Shown here: one piece after another, positions 1 to 8,028 of the stretch
Position numbering within the stretch: the first letter of the stretch is position 1
Layout: every line of letters starts with the position of its first letter
NCBI GenBank assembly: GCA_900552395.1
Contig: URZJ01000003.1
Location: 1-34,516, forward strand
DNA from: an uncultured Collinsella sp.
GTDB taxonomy: Bacteria > Actinomycetota > Coriobacteriia > Coriobacteriales > Coriobacteriaceae
DNA length: 34,516 nucleotides
Direction of reading: 5' to 3'
Notes under the pieces: model-generated
Told to the model about the DNA's origin: nothing
Seen by the model: only the letters and a program-made list of their open reading frames with translations
Database searches by the model: none
Made by a program: the position numbers and the translations under genes

Positions 1-135
1 CGCCTCGCAGCGCTCAACCAGCGCGTCGTAGCGACCCGCGCAGGCGCACATGTCGCTCGCAGCTACACCGGCAGCGATCCAGCCATCGGCCATAGCGCTC
101 GCCATATTGCCAAAACCGACAAATCCAATCTTCAT
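1..135 (-). CDS. proC: Pyrroline-5-carboxylate reductase-like protein, N-terminal fragment
   Basis: Only the first 45 codons are inside the window; the gene runs off the left edge. The translation begins MKIGFVGFGNMASAMADGW, which is the nucleotide-binding start of a Rossmann fold (GxGxM pattern, G6/G8/M11) as in pyrroline-5-carboxylate reductase, the last enzyme of proline synthesis, which reduces P5C with NAD(P)H. The start is the ATG at 135-133. It lies 73 bases downstream of rlmH on the same strand, so it could be the last gene of the SPFH-rlmH group. Other short NAD(P)-binding reductases share this N-terminus, so the name is likely but not certain. Confidence 0.72.
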   Translation of the reverse strand, partial: MKIGFVGFGNMASAMADGWIAAGVAASDMCACAGRYDALVERCEA

Positions 136-208
136 ATCTCATAGTCCTTTCAGACACATTCCTCAAAACGAAAGGTATTGTCCCACGCCATTGTTTCGTA
201 TTGCCGAC

Positions 209-679
209 CTATTTGTGATACGGCTCGCCACGACTGATCTTGCAGGCACGGTAAATCTGCTCTAGCAGCACCACACGCGCCAGGTTATGCGGCAAGGTAA
301 TGCGTCCAAAGCTGAGCATCTCGTCGGCGCGGGCGCGCACCTCATCACTCACGCCGTCCGAACCGCCGATTACAAAGGCAATGTCGCTGCCGCCTCGCAG
401 CATAAGATCGTCGAGCCTCGCCGAAAACTCCTCGCTCGAGCGCTCCTTGCCCTCGATAGCCAGCAGGATCAAATGCGCTCGAGATGGCAAGGCGGCAAGA
501 ATCGCCGCCCCCTCCTTGTCGCGCGCGGCATCCACGCCGCCCGCCTTAGCCGGGTCGATATCGGCCACCTCGCGGATATCCACCTTGGCATAGGCACCTA
601 GGCGCTTGGTGTACTCAGCGCACGCGTCCTTCCAAAAGCGCTCCTTGAGCTTACCGACGCAAACGACGGTGTATTTCAC
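209..679 (-). CDS. rlmH: 23S rRNA (pseudouridine-1915-N3)-methyltransferase RlmH
   Basis: RlmH is a small SPOUT-class methyltransferase that methylates N3 of pseudouridine 1915 in helix 69 of 23S rRNA, using S-adenosylmethionine on the assembled ribosome. The 156-residue product has the family's usual length, the conserved segment FVIGGSDGVSDEV that forms the cofactor-binding knot, and the typical C-terminus ending RGEPYHK. The start is a GTG at 679, preceded at 9 bases by AAGGAG. That Shine-Dalgarno lies in the last codons of the upstream SPFH gene (stop at 686), so the two are probably translationally coupled. Confidence 0.95.
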   Translation of the reverse strand: MKYTVVCVGKLKERFWKDACAEYTKRLGAYAKVDIREVADIDPAKAGGVDAARDKEGAAILAALPSRAHLILLAIEGKERSSEEFSARLDDLMLRGGSDIAFVIGGSDGVSDEVRARADEMLSFGRITLPHNLARVVLLEQIYRACKISRGEPYHK

Positions 680-685
680 GCGCGT

Positions 686-1624
686 CTACTCCTTCGAATC
701 GTTTTGAACTTTGCCGGCGGCCAGCATCTGCTCGAACATCGAGGCCGACTGCGAAAAGTCGCTCGGCAGCACGACCGTCGAGGTTTTAGCCGTGCGAGCG
801 AACTCCGTCATCATCTCGGTCCACTGCGTAAACATGAACAGCTGGTTGGCCTCATCGTTGCCAACGCCTGTCTCCTGGATAATCTCGAGCGAATCCTTGA
901 TGCCCAACGCGATAGCTTTGCGCTGGTTGGCGATGCCTTCGCCTGCCTTTTCCATCGCCTCAGCCTCGGCGGTCGCCTCGGTGACGCGCTTGATGCGGTC
1001 TGCCTCGGCGAGCTCCTGTGCCGCAGCGCGCTTGCGCTGGGCGGCGTTGATGTCGTTCATGGAGTTCTCAACCTCGGTCGGCAGTGCGATTTTGGTGATG
1101 AGCGTCGACACGAGGGTGAAGCCGTAGGCGGCCATCTGCTCGGAAACGGTAGCGTTGACATCCTTGGCGATGTCATCCTTCTTGGCAAAGACCTCATCGA
1201 GTGTGTAGACAGGAATCGAAGAGCGCAGGGCGTCGGTGATGAAGTCGCGCATCTGGTCGACGGGCTCCTGCAGCATATAGTAGCTCTTGTAGATGCCTGA
1301 ATCCGCCGGGCCAGCACCCATGTCATAGCTCACGTGATATTGAGCCGAGACCTCGAGGCCGATGGTCACATTGTCCTGAGTCTTAACGTCGATACCAAAA
1401 CCGTTTTTCATCGTGCGCAGGCTCACCGTGGCAGCTTTACGGTCGACTACGGGCACCTTCACGTGGAAGCCCGCGTTGACGATACGATTGAACTTACCCA
1501 AGCGCTCGATGATCACAGCGTGCTGCTGCTCAACGACGTAGCAGGCGTTGGGGAGCAGCAACAACAGGATGATGATGGGAATCAAAAGGCTGGTAAGGGC
1601 GGCGATGATACCGGAAAACAGCAT
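686..1624 (-). CDS. SPFH/band-7 (stomatin-like) membrane protein
   Basis: This 312-residue protein has one N-terminal membrane segment (about residues 3-25, rich in L and I) followed by an SPFH/PHB domain that starts CYVVEQQHAVIIERLGKF. Next come the core FHVKVPVVDR and a coiled alanine/glutamate-rich region (AQELAEADRIKRVTEATAEAEAMEKA) typical of stomatin and prohibitin relatives. Such proteins form oligomers on the membrane and organise membrane microdomains or partner proteases; no partner is visible here. I chose the ATG at 1624 because GGAGAG lies 5 bases upstream; a start 7 codons earlier has no such site. rlmH follows directly, which is a neighbourhood and not a functional link that I can show. 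Confidence 0.88.
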   Translation of the reverse strand: MLFSGIIAALTSLLIPIIILLLLLPNACYVVEQQHAVIIERLGKFNRIVNAGFHVKVPVVDRKAATVSLRTMKNGFGIDVKTQDNVTIGLEVSAQYHVSYDMGAGPADSGIYKSYYMLQEPVDQMRDFITDALRSSIPVYTLDEVFAKKDDIAKDVNATVSEQMAAYGFTLVSTLITKIALPTEVENSMNDINAAQRKRAAAQELAEADRIKRVTEATAEAEAMEKAGEGIANQRKAIALGIKDSLEIIQETGVGNDEANQLFMFTQWTEMMTEFARTAKTSTVVLPSDFSQSASMFEQMLAAGKVQNDSKE

Positions 1625-1687
1625 GGTCTCTCCTCTGATAGGCACACGTTGGCATTAGGATACCCGTCCAAGGAGATCGTGCATAAC

Positions 1688-1711
1688 AAAAAAGCTCCCA
1701 TTGCTGGGAGC
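1688..1711 (-). terminator. Rho-independent terminator, copy 1
   Basis: On the minus strand GCTCCCA-GCAA-TGGGAGC forms a perfect 7-bp stem followed by TTTTTT. It is the second of two nearly identical terminators downstream of tRNA-Leu and lies ahead of the SPFH gene. Confidence 0.8.
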
Positions 1712-1876
1712 TCTTTCATTTAATGGTGCGGGCGAAAGGACGTCCGCGTATCCGCTTCGCGGATCCGCACCGGCATCGGCCGCCTGCCGGCGTCCTCGCC
1801 AGCTCGCTAAAAACGCTCCGCGTTTTCTTGACGCTCGCTCCTTCGCAGGTTCAAGTCCCTGCGATGGGCACATAAC

Positions 1877-1900
1877 AAAAAAGCCCCCATTGCTGGGAGC
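1877..1900 (-). terminator. Rho-independent terminator of tRNA-Leu, copy 2
   Basis: On the minus strand GCTCCCA-GCAA-TGGGGGC (one G-U pair) is followed by TTTTTT, 12 bases after the end of tRNA-Leu. It is the proximal terminator of that gene. Confidence 0.82.
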
Positions 1901-1912
1901 TCTTTCAATCAA

Positions 1913-1999
1913 TGGTGCGGGCGAAAGGACTTGAACCTTCATGGGGTTGCCCCCATACGGACCTGAACCGTACGCGTCTGCCAATTCCGCCACGCCCGC
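1913..1999 (-). tRNA. tRNA-Leu (anticodon CAG)
   Basis: The 87-nt minus-strand gene folds as a class II tRNA. The acceptor GCGGGCG pairs with CGCCCGC and the CCA is encoded. The D arm is GCGGAATTGGCAGACGC. The anticodon stem TACGG/CCGTA closes the loop TTCAGGT, giving anticodon CAG, which reads CUG. A long variable arm GGGG-caa-CCCC and a T arm with TTCAAGT complete the fold, and the long variable arm is as expected for leucine tRNAs. Confidence 0.96.
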
Positions 2000-2010
2000 G
2001 TGCAGGAATT

Positions 2011-2039
2011 AGAATAACGGAGCGCCACCGCGAACGCAA
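2011..2039 (-). promoter_or_regulatory. Promoter of tRNA-Leu
   Basis: On the minus strand a -35 box TTGCGT (2039-2034) and a -10 box TATTCT (2016-2011) are separated by 17 bases. The -10 ends 11 bases before the tRNA 5' end, and the promoter begins just after the tatD stop codon. Confidence 0.7.
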
Positions 2040-2042
2040 GAA

Positions 2043-2960
2043 CTATTTTTGAAAAAGTTTGCAGGCATTTTCCCAAGCGGCATGCGCGATTGTTTCGGCG
2101 TCCTCACCAGTGCGATCGACACGGTCGTTAACCAGCGCGTTTGCCGTAATGGAGATCATTGCGGGCTCGCATTCAAGACCGCGGATGGGCTCCGGAGCCA
2201 TATACGGGCAATCCGTCTCGAACAAAATTCGATCGAGTGGGGTTGCCGCAAATGCCTCGCGCACGTCGTCGTTGCGCTTAAAGGTGGCCGCACCACCATA
2301 GGCGATATAGCAGCCCAGCTCCACAAAGCGCTCCATCGTGGCGCGGTCCTCGCCAAAGCAGTGCAGCACGCAACCGGCCTGGGGCACACCCACCTCGCGC
2401 AGCACGTTGTACGCATCCATATGCGAGGTGCGCTCCCCATCCGAGTCCTCGTGCCGCAGGTGCAGCTCCACCGGCACATTGCGGCGCACGGCAACTTCGA
2501 GCTGACGCGCCATGCAATCAATCTGCACACTGTGGGGCGCCGGCGCGATGTCGTCGTCGTAATCCATGTGGTAGTCCAGACCGATCTCGCCGATACCGGC
2601 GCACAAAGGGTCATCGAGCGCAGCAACAACCTGCGCGTGAATGTCATCGGTATAATCCGGCGCGCCATAGGGGTGAACGCCAGCGAGATACTTGATCTGC
2701 GGAATATCCCGCATCGGCAGAATTTCGCGCACGAGCCAGTCGCTATAGTCCGTCACGCTGCGCTTGTCGGCGATGGGGTCGAGCATCGTCACCAACAGGT
2801 CGACGCCCGCGGCTTTGGCGCGCACGAGCGTCTCGGGCACTTCTTTCCCCCAAAACGAAAGCAGATGCGCATGCGTGTCAGCAAGCGGTGCCAAGGGCAC
2901 GGGACAAGCAACCGTCTTCTTTTTCTTGGTAAACGTCACGCGTTCGGCATTAGGCATCAT
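2043..2960 (-). CDS. tatD: TatD family metal-dependent hydrolase
   Basis: TatD proteins are TIM-barrel metalloenzymes of the amidohydrolase superfamily with 3'-5' DNA/RNA exonuclease activity. The 305-residue product shows the family markers in order: the first metal motif DTHAHL, GEIGLDYH with the bridging glutamate, the histidine pair in ELHLRHED and VLHCFGE, and the C-terminal ETDCPYMAPEP with the catalytic aspartate. The chosen start (ATG at 2960, with another ATG directly after it) overlaps the end of rsmA by 11 bases and has AGGAG 7 bases upstream, inside rsmA. The lysine-rich N-terminal extension before the barrel is unusual but short. Pairing of tatD with rsmA is common in bacteria. 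Confidence 0.93.
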   Translation of the reverse strand: MMPNAERVTFTKKKKTVACPVPLAPLADTHAHLLSFWGKEVPETLVRAKAAGVDLLVTMLDPIADKRSVTDYSDWLVREILPMRDIPQIKYLAGVHPYGAPDYTDDIHAQVVAALDDPLCAGIGEIGLDYHMDYDDDIAPAPHSVQIDCMARQLEVAVRRNVPVELHLRHEDSDGERTSHMDAYNVLREVGVPQAGCVLHCFGEDRATMERFVELGCYIAYGGAATFKRNDDVREAFAATPLDRILFETDCPYMAPEPIRGLECEPAMISITANALVNDRVDRTGEDAETIAHAAWENACKLFQK

Positions 2961-3810
2961 GGATGAGCTCCTGAGCCAGGCGGATAAAGTCGGCAACATC
3001 AAGCGTTTCTGCGCGCGTGGTGGGTGCGATACCGCAAGCCTCAAAGGCGGCGTCGAGCACGTCCTTGGCAAAGCCGTTGGCGCTCATGGAATTGCGGATG
3101 GTCTTGCGGCGCTGAGCAAATGCAGTATCAATCACGCGGGCCACAAACTCGCGATCGAGTCCTTCGGGCGCCACGCCGTCAACACGGTCGATACGCACGA
3201 CGGCCGAGTCCACGTGCGGTGCCGGCATAAAGCAACGTGGCGGCACCTCAAAGCGACCCGTAACCTGCGCATACAGGCCGAGCTTTGCCGTGTAGCCGCC
3301 ATAGGTCTTGTTACCCGGCACCGCGGCAATGCGATCGGCAACCTCCTTTTGAACCATGACCACGGCACGCTTGAGCGCGGGCATCGTCTGGAAGAACTGC
3401 AGGATGATCGTCGCCGCCACGTTATAGGGCAGGTTCGCGACAAATACCGTCGGCTCACCGCCTGCAGCCTGCTCAATCTGCCCCGTCGTCACCTTGAGCG
3501 CGTCGCCCATGATAAAGCGGAAGTTGGCATAGTCGGCGGCATGGGCATCGAGCACCGGTTCGAGTTCGGGATCGGCCTCGATCGACGTGACGCACGCCGC
3601 CTCCTGCAGCAGCGCGAGCGTGAGCGTACCAACGCCCGGGCCAACCTCGAGCACGCGCTCATCGCCCGTGAGCTCGGAAAGCTCGCAAATGCGCTCAATT
3701 ACATGGTTGTCGATCAGGAAGTTCTGGCCCAGGCGATGCTTGGTCGCAAGGCCAAACTCCTCCAGCAGCTCCCTTGTTGCCGTGGGGTTTGCCAAAGGCG
3801 AAGTTGTCAT
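2950..3810 (-). CDS. rsmA: 16S rRNA (adenine1518-N6/adenine1519-N6)-dimethyltransferase RsmA/KsgA
   Basis: RsmA dimethylates two adjacent adenines near the 3' end of 16S rRNA and acts as a late check on 30S assembly; its loss gives kasugamycin resistance. The 286-residue protein contains KHRLGQNFLID (the family's N-terminal signature), the cofactor loop EVGPGVGTLT, and the NLPY catalytic motif (ANLPYNVAATII). The ATG at 3810 is preceded by AAGGAGG at 5 bases. It sits just after the metG terminator hairpin and overlaps tatD downstream. The erythromycin methylase Erm has the same fold, but the full C-terminal domain and the housekeeping neighbourhood favour RsmA. Confidence 0.96.
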   Translation of the reverse strand: MTTSPLANPTATRELLEEFGLATKHRLGQNFLIDNHVIERICELSELTGDERVLEVGPGVGTLTLALLQEAACVTSIEADPELEPVLDAHAADYANFRFIMGDALKVTTGQIEQAAGGEPTVFVANLPYNVAATIILQFFQTMPALKRAVVMVQKEVADRIAAVPGNKTYGGYTAKLGLYAQVTGRFEVPPRCFMPAPHVDSAVVRIDRVDGVAPEGLDREFVARVIDTAFAQRRKTIRNSMSANGFAKDVLDAAFEACGIAPTTRAETLDVADFIRLAQELIHDA

Positions 3811-3845
3811 AGTTGCCTCCTTAGCATGATGGCGGCGTCTTGAAA

Positions 3846-3878
3846 CAAAAGGGCATGGACCGTTGCGGCCATGCCCTT
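3846..3878 (-). terminator. Rho-independent terminator downstream of metG
   Basis: On the minus strand AAGGGCATGG and CCATGCCCTT form a perfect 10-bp stem around a 10-base loop, followed by TTGTTT. It begins about 40 bases after the metG stop and ends only about 35 bases before rsmA, so rsmA-tatD may depend on read-through or a promoter I cannot identify. Confidence 0.75.
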
Positions 3879-3917
3879 ACATCTAAACAGCAAATTGCCG
3901 ATATGGCGCGCGGCGTC

Positions 3918-5519
3918 TTAGCCCAGACGCGGGAACAGCGGCTCACCCTTCTCGACGGGCTGACCACCGGCAAGCAGGCCCCAAGCGCAAATGCCCTTGA
4001 GGTCGTCGCTCGCGGCCTCGTCCTCGCAGGACAGGCGGCGCAGGGCTTCGGCAGAGGTCTGAGGCATGAGCGGCATCAGCAGGTGAGCGGCAATGCGGAT
4101 GGCCTCGAGCAGGTTGTAGATCACAAATGCCAGCTCGTCAGCCTTGGCCTCGTCCTTGGCAAGCGCCCAGGGCTCGGAGTCCTCGATGTAGTGGTTGGCG
4201 GCGTGGATGAGCTCCATGACCTCATCCTTGGCTCCGCCGTAATCGAGCACGTCCATCTTGGCCATGTAGCGGTCGACCAGGCCATCGGCAATCTTTGCCA
4301 GCGGGTTATCGAACGCGTCGGCAGACGCCGGTTTAGCCGGGGCGCAGCCGTCAAAGTACTTTGCGCTCATGTTGAGCGAGCGCGAAATGAGGTTGCCCCA
4401 GCTGTTGGCCAGATCGGCGTTGTAGACCTGCTCCATGCGATCGAAACTGATGGCGCCGTCGGTGCCGGGGACCACGTCGGTCATAAAGTAATAGCGGTAG
4501 CCCTCGACGCCCAGCATGTCGATAACATCCTGCGGAGCGATGGCGTTGCCGCGGCTCTTGGACATCTTCTCGGCCTTGCCGGTCTCGGCATTGCGCACGG
4601 TCAGTAAGCCGTGGGCAAAGACGTGCTCGGGCAGGGCCTCGCCGATGGCCATGAGCATGGCGGGCCAAATGACGCAGTGGAAGCGAATGATGTCCTTACC
4701 CACAATATGGAACTGCGCGGGCCAGCGATAGGCCAGCTCGGCACGGGCCTCGTCGGTGTCGACACCGTAGCCGACGGCAGTCATATAGTTGAGCAGCGCA
4801 TCGAACCACACGTAGGTCACGTGACCCTCGTCAAACGGGACCTGAATGCCCCAGTCAAAGCTCGTACGGCTCACGGAAAGGTCGTTAAGGCCGCCCTCGA
4901 CAAAGCTACGTACCTCGTTCATGCGGAACGCAGGCTCGACAAAGTCGGGGTGCTCGTCATAGAGCTTGAGAAGCTTGTCCTGGAAGGCGGAAAGCTTAAA
5001 GAAGTAGGACTCCTCCTGCACGCGCTCAAGCGGACGGTGGCAGTCGGGGCATAGATGCTGGCCGACGCTGCCGTACTCCTCGTCGCCCTTCTGGACCTGC
5101 GTATCGGTGAAGTAGGTCTCGTCAGGCACGCAATACCAACCGTCGTAGCTGCCCTTATACAGGTAACCGGACTCCTTCATGCGCTCCCACAGATACTGCA
5201 CGGCATGATGCTGGCGCGGCTCGGTGGTGCGGATGAAGTCGTCGTTGGAAATCTCGAGCTTGCTCCAAAGCTCCTTGAAGTGCGGGGCCTGGCTATCGGT
5301 CCACTCCTGCGGCGTCATGCCATGCTTGGCTGCGGCCTCGGCGACCTTCTCGCCGTGCTCGTCCATGCCGGTCAGGAACTTGACGTTATAGCCGGCGGAG
5401 CGGCGATAGCGAGCCTGAACGTCGGCGATGATGGTGGAATAAGCCGTGCCCAGGTGCGGATCGGCGTTGACGTAGTAGATGGGCGTCGTGATAAAGAACG
5501 AAGGCTTGCTTTGATCCAT
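3918..5519 (-). CDS. metG: Methionyl-tRNA synthetase
   Basis: This class Ia synthetase charges tRNA-Met with methionine in an ATP-dependent reaction. The 533-residue protein has the HIGH-type motif as HLGT at residues 22-25, a zinc-site CPDC at 157-160, and KMSKS at 318-322. The anticodon-binding helical domain follows (TDVVPGTDGAISFDRMEQVYNADLANSWGNLISR). It is the short form, lacking the C-terminal EMAP/Trbp dimerisation domain that ends many longer MetRS proteins. The ATG at 5519 has GGAGG 9 bases upstream. The gene lies 69 bases after rsmI on the same strand. Confidence 0.97.
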   Translation of the reverse strand: MDQSKPSFFITTPIYYVNADPHLGTAYSTIIADVQARYRRSAGYNVKFLTGMDEHGEKVAEAAAKHGMTPQEWTDSQAPHFKELWSKLEISNDDFIRTTEPRQHHAVQYLWERMKESGYLYKGSYDGWYCVPDETYFTDTQVQKGDEEYGSVGQHLCPDCHRPLERVQEESYFFKLSAFQDKLLKLYDEHPDFVEPAFRMNEVRSFVEGGLNDLSVSRTSFDWGIQVPFDEGHVTYVWFDALLNYMTAVGYGVDTDEARAELAYRWPAQFHIVGKDIIRFHCVIWPAMLMAIGEALPEHVFAHGLLTVRNAETGKAEKMSKSRGNAIAPQDVIDMLGVEGYRYYFMTDVVPGTDGAISFDRMEQVYNADLANSWGNLISRSLNMSAKYFDGCAPAKPASADAFDNPLAKIADGLVDRYMAKMDVLDYGGAKDEVMELIHAANHYIEDSEPWALAKDEAKADELAFVIYNLLEAIRIAAHLLMPLMPQTSAEALRRLSCEDEAASDDLKGICAWGLLAGGQPVEKGEPLFPRLG

Positions 5520-5588
5520 GGGGTTTGTCCTCCAGAAAAACGTTGCATACAGGGGATGATTCTAGCGCAAGGGCTGGATATCCTCCAT

Positions 5589-6467
5589 CTATTGCATATC
5601 GAGCACCATGGCATAGACATCGCGCTTGCGGCGCGAATACTTCTGAGACAGGCGCTTGGCCACCGCAGAGGCGGGCTCCCCCTCCTCGAGCGCGGTGCGG
5701 ATATCCTCGCGCAGGGCCTCGTCGGGATCCGCTACCGCAGCGCCAACCGGCGCGATGCCGGCCTCCTCGTCCTCGCTCGGCGGCGCGATGACCAGCGCAA
5801 TCTCGCCCTTTACCTCGCCGCGAGCACGCAGCTCCTCGGCAAGCTGGTCAGCGGGCCCGCGCAAGACCTCCTCGTGCAGCTTGGTGAGTTCGCGGCAGAC
5901 GGCGACCTCACGCTGGGGAAAGACCTCCGCCACGGCCTCGAGCGTCGCCACGATACGATGTGGAGACTCGTAGAAGATGAGTGCGCCAGGCACCACGGCA
6001 AGGCGCTGCAAACGGCGCACACGGTCGCCGTGCTTTCGGCCCAAAAAGCCCTCGAAGAAAAAATGCTCGCAGGGAATGCCGGACGAAACGAGCGCCGTGA
6101 CGCAAGCAGAGGGCCCGGGAATAACTTCGACGGGCACATCGGCCTCACGCGCCGCCTCGACCAGCGCCTGGCCGGGATCGGACACGCTCGGCATGCCGGC
6201 GTCCGAGGCAAAGGCGAGGGTCTCCCCCGCCAGCAGACGGTCGACCAGGCCGGCAGCGCGGCTAGCGATCACATTCTCGTCGCAACGGACAAGCGGCTTG
6301 GAAATGCCCAGGTGCATCAGCAGCTTTGACGTCACACGCGTGTCTTCGCAGCAAATGGCATCGGCGGCGGCAAAAGCCTCGCCAACGCGCGGGGACAGGT
6401 CGCCTAGGTTGCCGATGGGCGTGCCGACCACATAGAGTTTGCCCGTATGGGCGCTGTTTTGCGTCAT
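5589..6467 (-). CDS. rsmI: 16S rRNA (cytidine1402-2'-O)-methyltransferase RsmI
   Basis: RsmI methylates the 2'-hydroxyl of C1402 in the ribosomal P site and belongs to the tetrapyrrole-methylase fold. The 292-residue product shows the family's diagnostic segments: KLYVVGTPIGNLGDLSPR at the N-terminus, CEDTRVTSKLL, SDAGMPSVSDPG, IPGPSACVTALV and FFEGFLGRK. A basic helical tail with SQKYSRRKRDVYAM ends the protein. The start ATG lies 6 bases after the stop of the upstream GH5-like gene, so both are probably read from one transcript that continues to metG. Confidence 0.95.
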   Translation of the reverse strand: MTQNSAHTGKLYVVGTPIGNLGDLSPRVGEAFAAADAICCEDTRVTSKLLMHLGISKPLVRCDENVIASRAAGLVDRLLAGETLAFASDAGMPSVSDPGQALVEAAREADVPVEVIPGPSACVTALVSSGIPCEHFFFEGFLGRKHGDRVRRLQRLAVVPGALIFYESPHRIVATLEAVAEVFPQREVAVCRELTKLHEEVLRGPADQLAEELRARGEVKGEIALVIAPPSEDEEAGIAPVGAAVADPDEALREDIRTALEEGEPASAVAKRLSQKYSRRKRDVYAMVLDMQ

Positions 6468-6473
6468 ATCAAC

Positions 6474-7535
6474 CTATTCAATCATGCCGCGCTCGAGCGT
6501 ACCGAGCGCCGCGCGGGCGTCCCATGCTGCAATGCGCTTCTCGGTCTTCCACGTTTGGAAGAACCAACCAGCAGCCGGCGCAAACGAAGCCAGCTGGTTG
6601 GCGATAAACACGCGCTCGTAGGCATTGCGGCCCTCGGGCGTAACCGACGAGTTGGCAAAGATCGCCGCACCCGACCATTCGCCCACCAGCACGGGGAACC
6701 CAGTCGAAATCGCCTCTTTGAGCTCGCGCTTGTTGCGCGAAATCGCCGTCGTCAGCCCGCGGGGGCTCGTGATGTCGAGCGCATATTCGTCACGGTAATG
6801 GTACAGGTGAAGGTCCATGTAGACGTTCTTGTACTTGGCGCCGCGCATAAAATGCTTCCACTCGCTGGGATGCCCCGACGACGAGAAGACGACGATCTTA
6901 TCCTCGGGCATATACGAACGAACGAGCTCGTAGGCATCGCGATAGAAATTGCGCAGGTAGTGGGCCGGAATGCCATCCGTCATGGTGAAGAGGCTCTTGC
7001 GAACGCTCATCTGCGGCGTGTCCAGCAGCTCAATGCCCAGCAGGCTCTCGGCCTCGCCATAGCGATCGGCCAAGCGCTCGAGCACGTCGAGTGCGACGTG
7101 ACGGCCGTTGGTGGACGAATGCCACTCGGCGACAGCCTCCGGCGTGGTGGGCGAATCGTTGGAATCGCCCTGGCCACCGGGCACGGTTGCCAGATCGAGC
7201 AGCACGCGGATGTCGTACTTGTCAGCCCACTCAATTGCACGATCAATGTAGTCGACAACCGAGATGTAGGACGCATCGGACTCCTGCGAACCAAAGGCAT
7301 ACCAGGGCACCGGTAGACGCACGGCATTGAGACCGATCTGCGCCATGCGGCGAAAATCGTCCTCGCTCACAAACGTCTCGTAATGGCGGCGCATGCGCTC
7401 GTTATAGGCGGCGGTACCCATGGCCTCCTGTAGCTCGGCCGCGTTGGATGCACCGGTCGCCGCGTACAGCGACGGGGTCACCCAAGGCTCGGGAATAAAC
7501 CAGCCAGAGAGATTAACGCCGAGTATCCTCTCCAT
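6474..7535 (-). CDS. GH5 exo-beta-1,3-glucanase-like protein, probably catalytically altered
   Basis: The 353-residue product matches the exo-beta-1,3-glucanase branch of glycoside hydrolase family 5 along its whole length. It has VNLSGWFIPEPWVTPSL (residues 7-23), NAVRLPVPWYAF (70-81) with the conserved Arg73, DLHLYHY (241-247) with His243 and Tyr245, and the nucleophile segment VLVGEWSGA with Glu286. However, the acid/base position, normally GIELLNEP, reads GIELLDTP, so Thr173 replaces the catalytic glutamate. The DLHGAPG loop reads DLATVPG, losing an active-site histidine. There is no signal peptide, so it acts in the cytoplasm or not as a secreted glycanase. The ATG at 7535 has AGGGGG upstream. 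The fold is clear; activity is doubtful. It leads the rsmI-metG group. Confidence 0.85.
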   Translation of the reverse strand: MERILGVNLSGWFIPEPWVTPSLYAATGASNAAELQEAMGTAAYNERMRRHYETFVSEDDFRRMAQIGLNAVRLPVPWYAFGSQESDASYISVVDYIDRAIEWADKYDIRVLLDLATVPGGQGDSNDSPTTPEAVAEWHSSTNGRHVALDVLERLADRYGEAESLLGIELLDTPQMSVRKSLFTMTDGIPAHYLRNFYRDAYELVRSYMPEDKIVVFSSSGHPSEWKHFMRGAKYKNVYMDLHLYHYRDEYALDITSPRGLTTAISRNKRELKEAISTGFPVLVGEWSGAAIFANSSVTPEGRNAYERVFIANQLASFAPAAGWFFQTWKTEKRIAAWDARAALGTLERGMIE

Positions 7536-7791
7536 CACTGCCCCCTTCGGATCATGCAGGTCGAACCCGCATCGTATTGCATAGGATAAGTATCGTTTTG
7601 AGTATACCCGCGTGTGCGGACAGGCGACCGAACGGTCTGTAAAGTGACGCGAAAGTGGGAGGAATGTCTGGGAACAGGCGGGCTCGGGATGGTGCGATGA
7701 GGTGTGTACGCGCGCCAGAGGCAGGCACCGGAAAGCATGTCCCGTTCCATCGCTCAATAATGGGGCGCATTTTCCGCAGAACCCTACATAA

Positions 7792-7819
7792 AAGAAAAGG
7801 ACCCCTTTGCAGAGGTCCT
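7792..7819 (-). terminator. Rho-independent terminator of tRNA-Phe
   Basis: On the minus strand AGGACC and GGTCCT form a 6-bp stem around a 10-base loop, followed by TTTTCTTT. It starts about 14 bases past the tRNA-Phe 3' end. Confidence 0.72.
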
Positions 7820-7832
7820 AGTCAATTCAAGG

Positions 7833-7905
<73 letters not shown>

Positions 7906-7937
7906 ATTTGAGGTGTGCCTTGTTTCAAGGCTTGATT

Positions 7938-7965
7938 AGTATAACCAAGGACGCGTTCCGGTCAA
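7938..7965 (-). promoter_or_regulatory. Promoter of tRNA-Phe
   Basis: On the minus strand a -35 box TTGACC (7965-7960) and a -10 box TATACT (7943-7938) are separated by 16 bases. The -10 lies 32 bases before the mature tRNA 5' end, leaving room for a short 5' leader. Confidence 0.72.
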
Positions 7966-8028
7966 CCGAGAATTTTAAAAAAGTTTTTGAGCACAGCCTC
8001 GGTTCTATAAATCGGCACGTCAGAGGCA

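Larger units (their letters stand above)
1682..1930. repeat. 60-bp direct repeat carrying the tRNA-Leu 3' end and its terminator
   Basis: Positions 1682-1741 and 1871-1930 match at 57 of 60 bases. Each copy contains the last 18 bases of the tRNA-Leu gene (acceptor strand and encoded CCA) plus the terminator. The 129 bases between them hold several short hairpins: ATCCGC-ttc-GCGGAT near 1750, AAAACGC-tcc-GCGTTTT near 1810-1826, and a T-arm-like CGCAGG-ttcaagtc-CCTGCG near 1844-1863 that reads on the plus strand. No protein is convincing in the spacer. Duplication of a tRNA 3' end is what site-specific integration into a tRNA gene leaves, but plain tandem duplication fits as well. Confidence 0.8.

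Noticed and set aside
5055..6329. Plus-strand open frame of 424 codons across metG and rsmI
   Set aside because: Spans the junction of two real minus-strand genes; its composition is a mirror of them and no domain is visible.
7626..7637. GACCG-aa-CGGTC, resembling a TetR-type operator
   Set aside because: Only a 5-bp arm on each side, no regulator gene nearby and about 90 bases before the GH5-like start; could be chance in this GC-rich sequence.
7964..8004. AACCGAG ... CTCGGTT inverted repeat downstream of the antitoxin gene as a terminator
   Set aside because: The arms are 27 bases apart with an AT-rich loop, and the left arm overlaps the tRNA-Phe -35 region; too weak to call.
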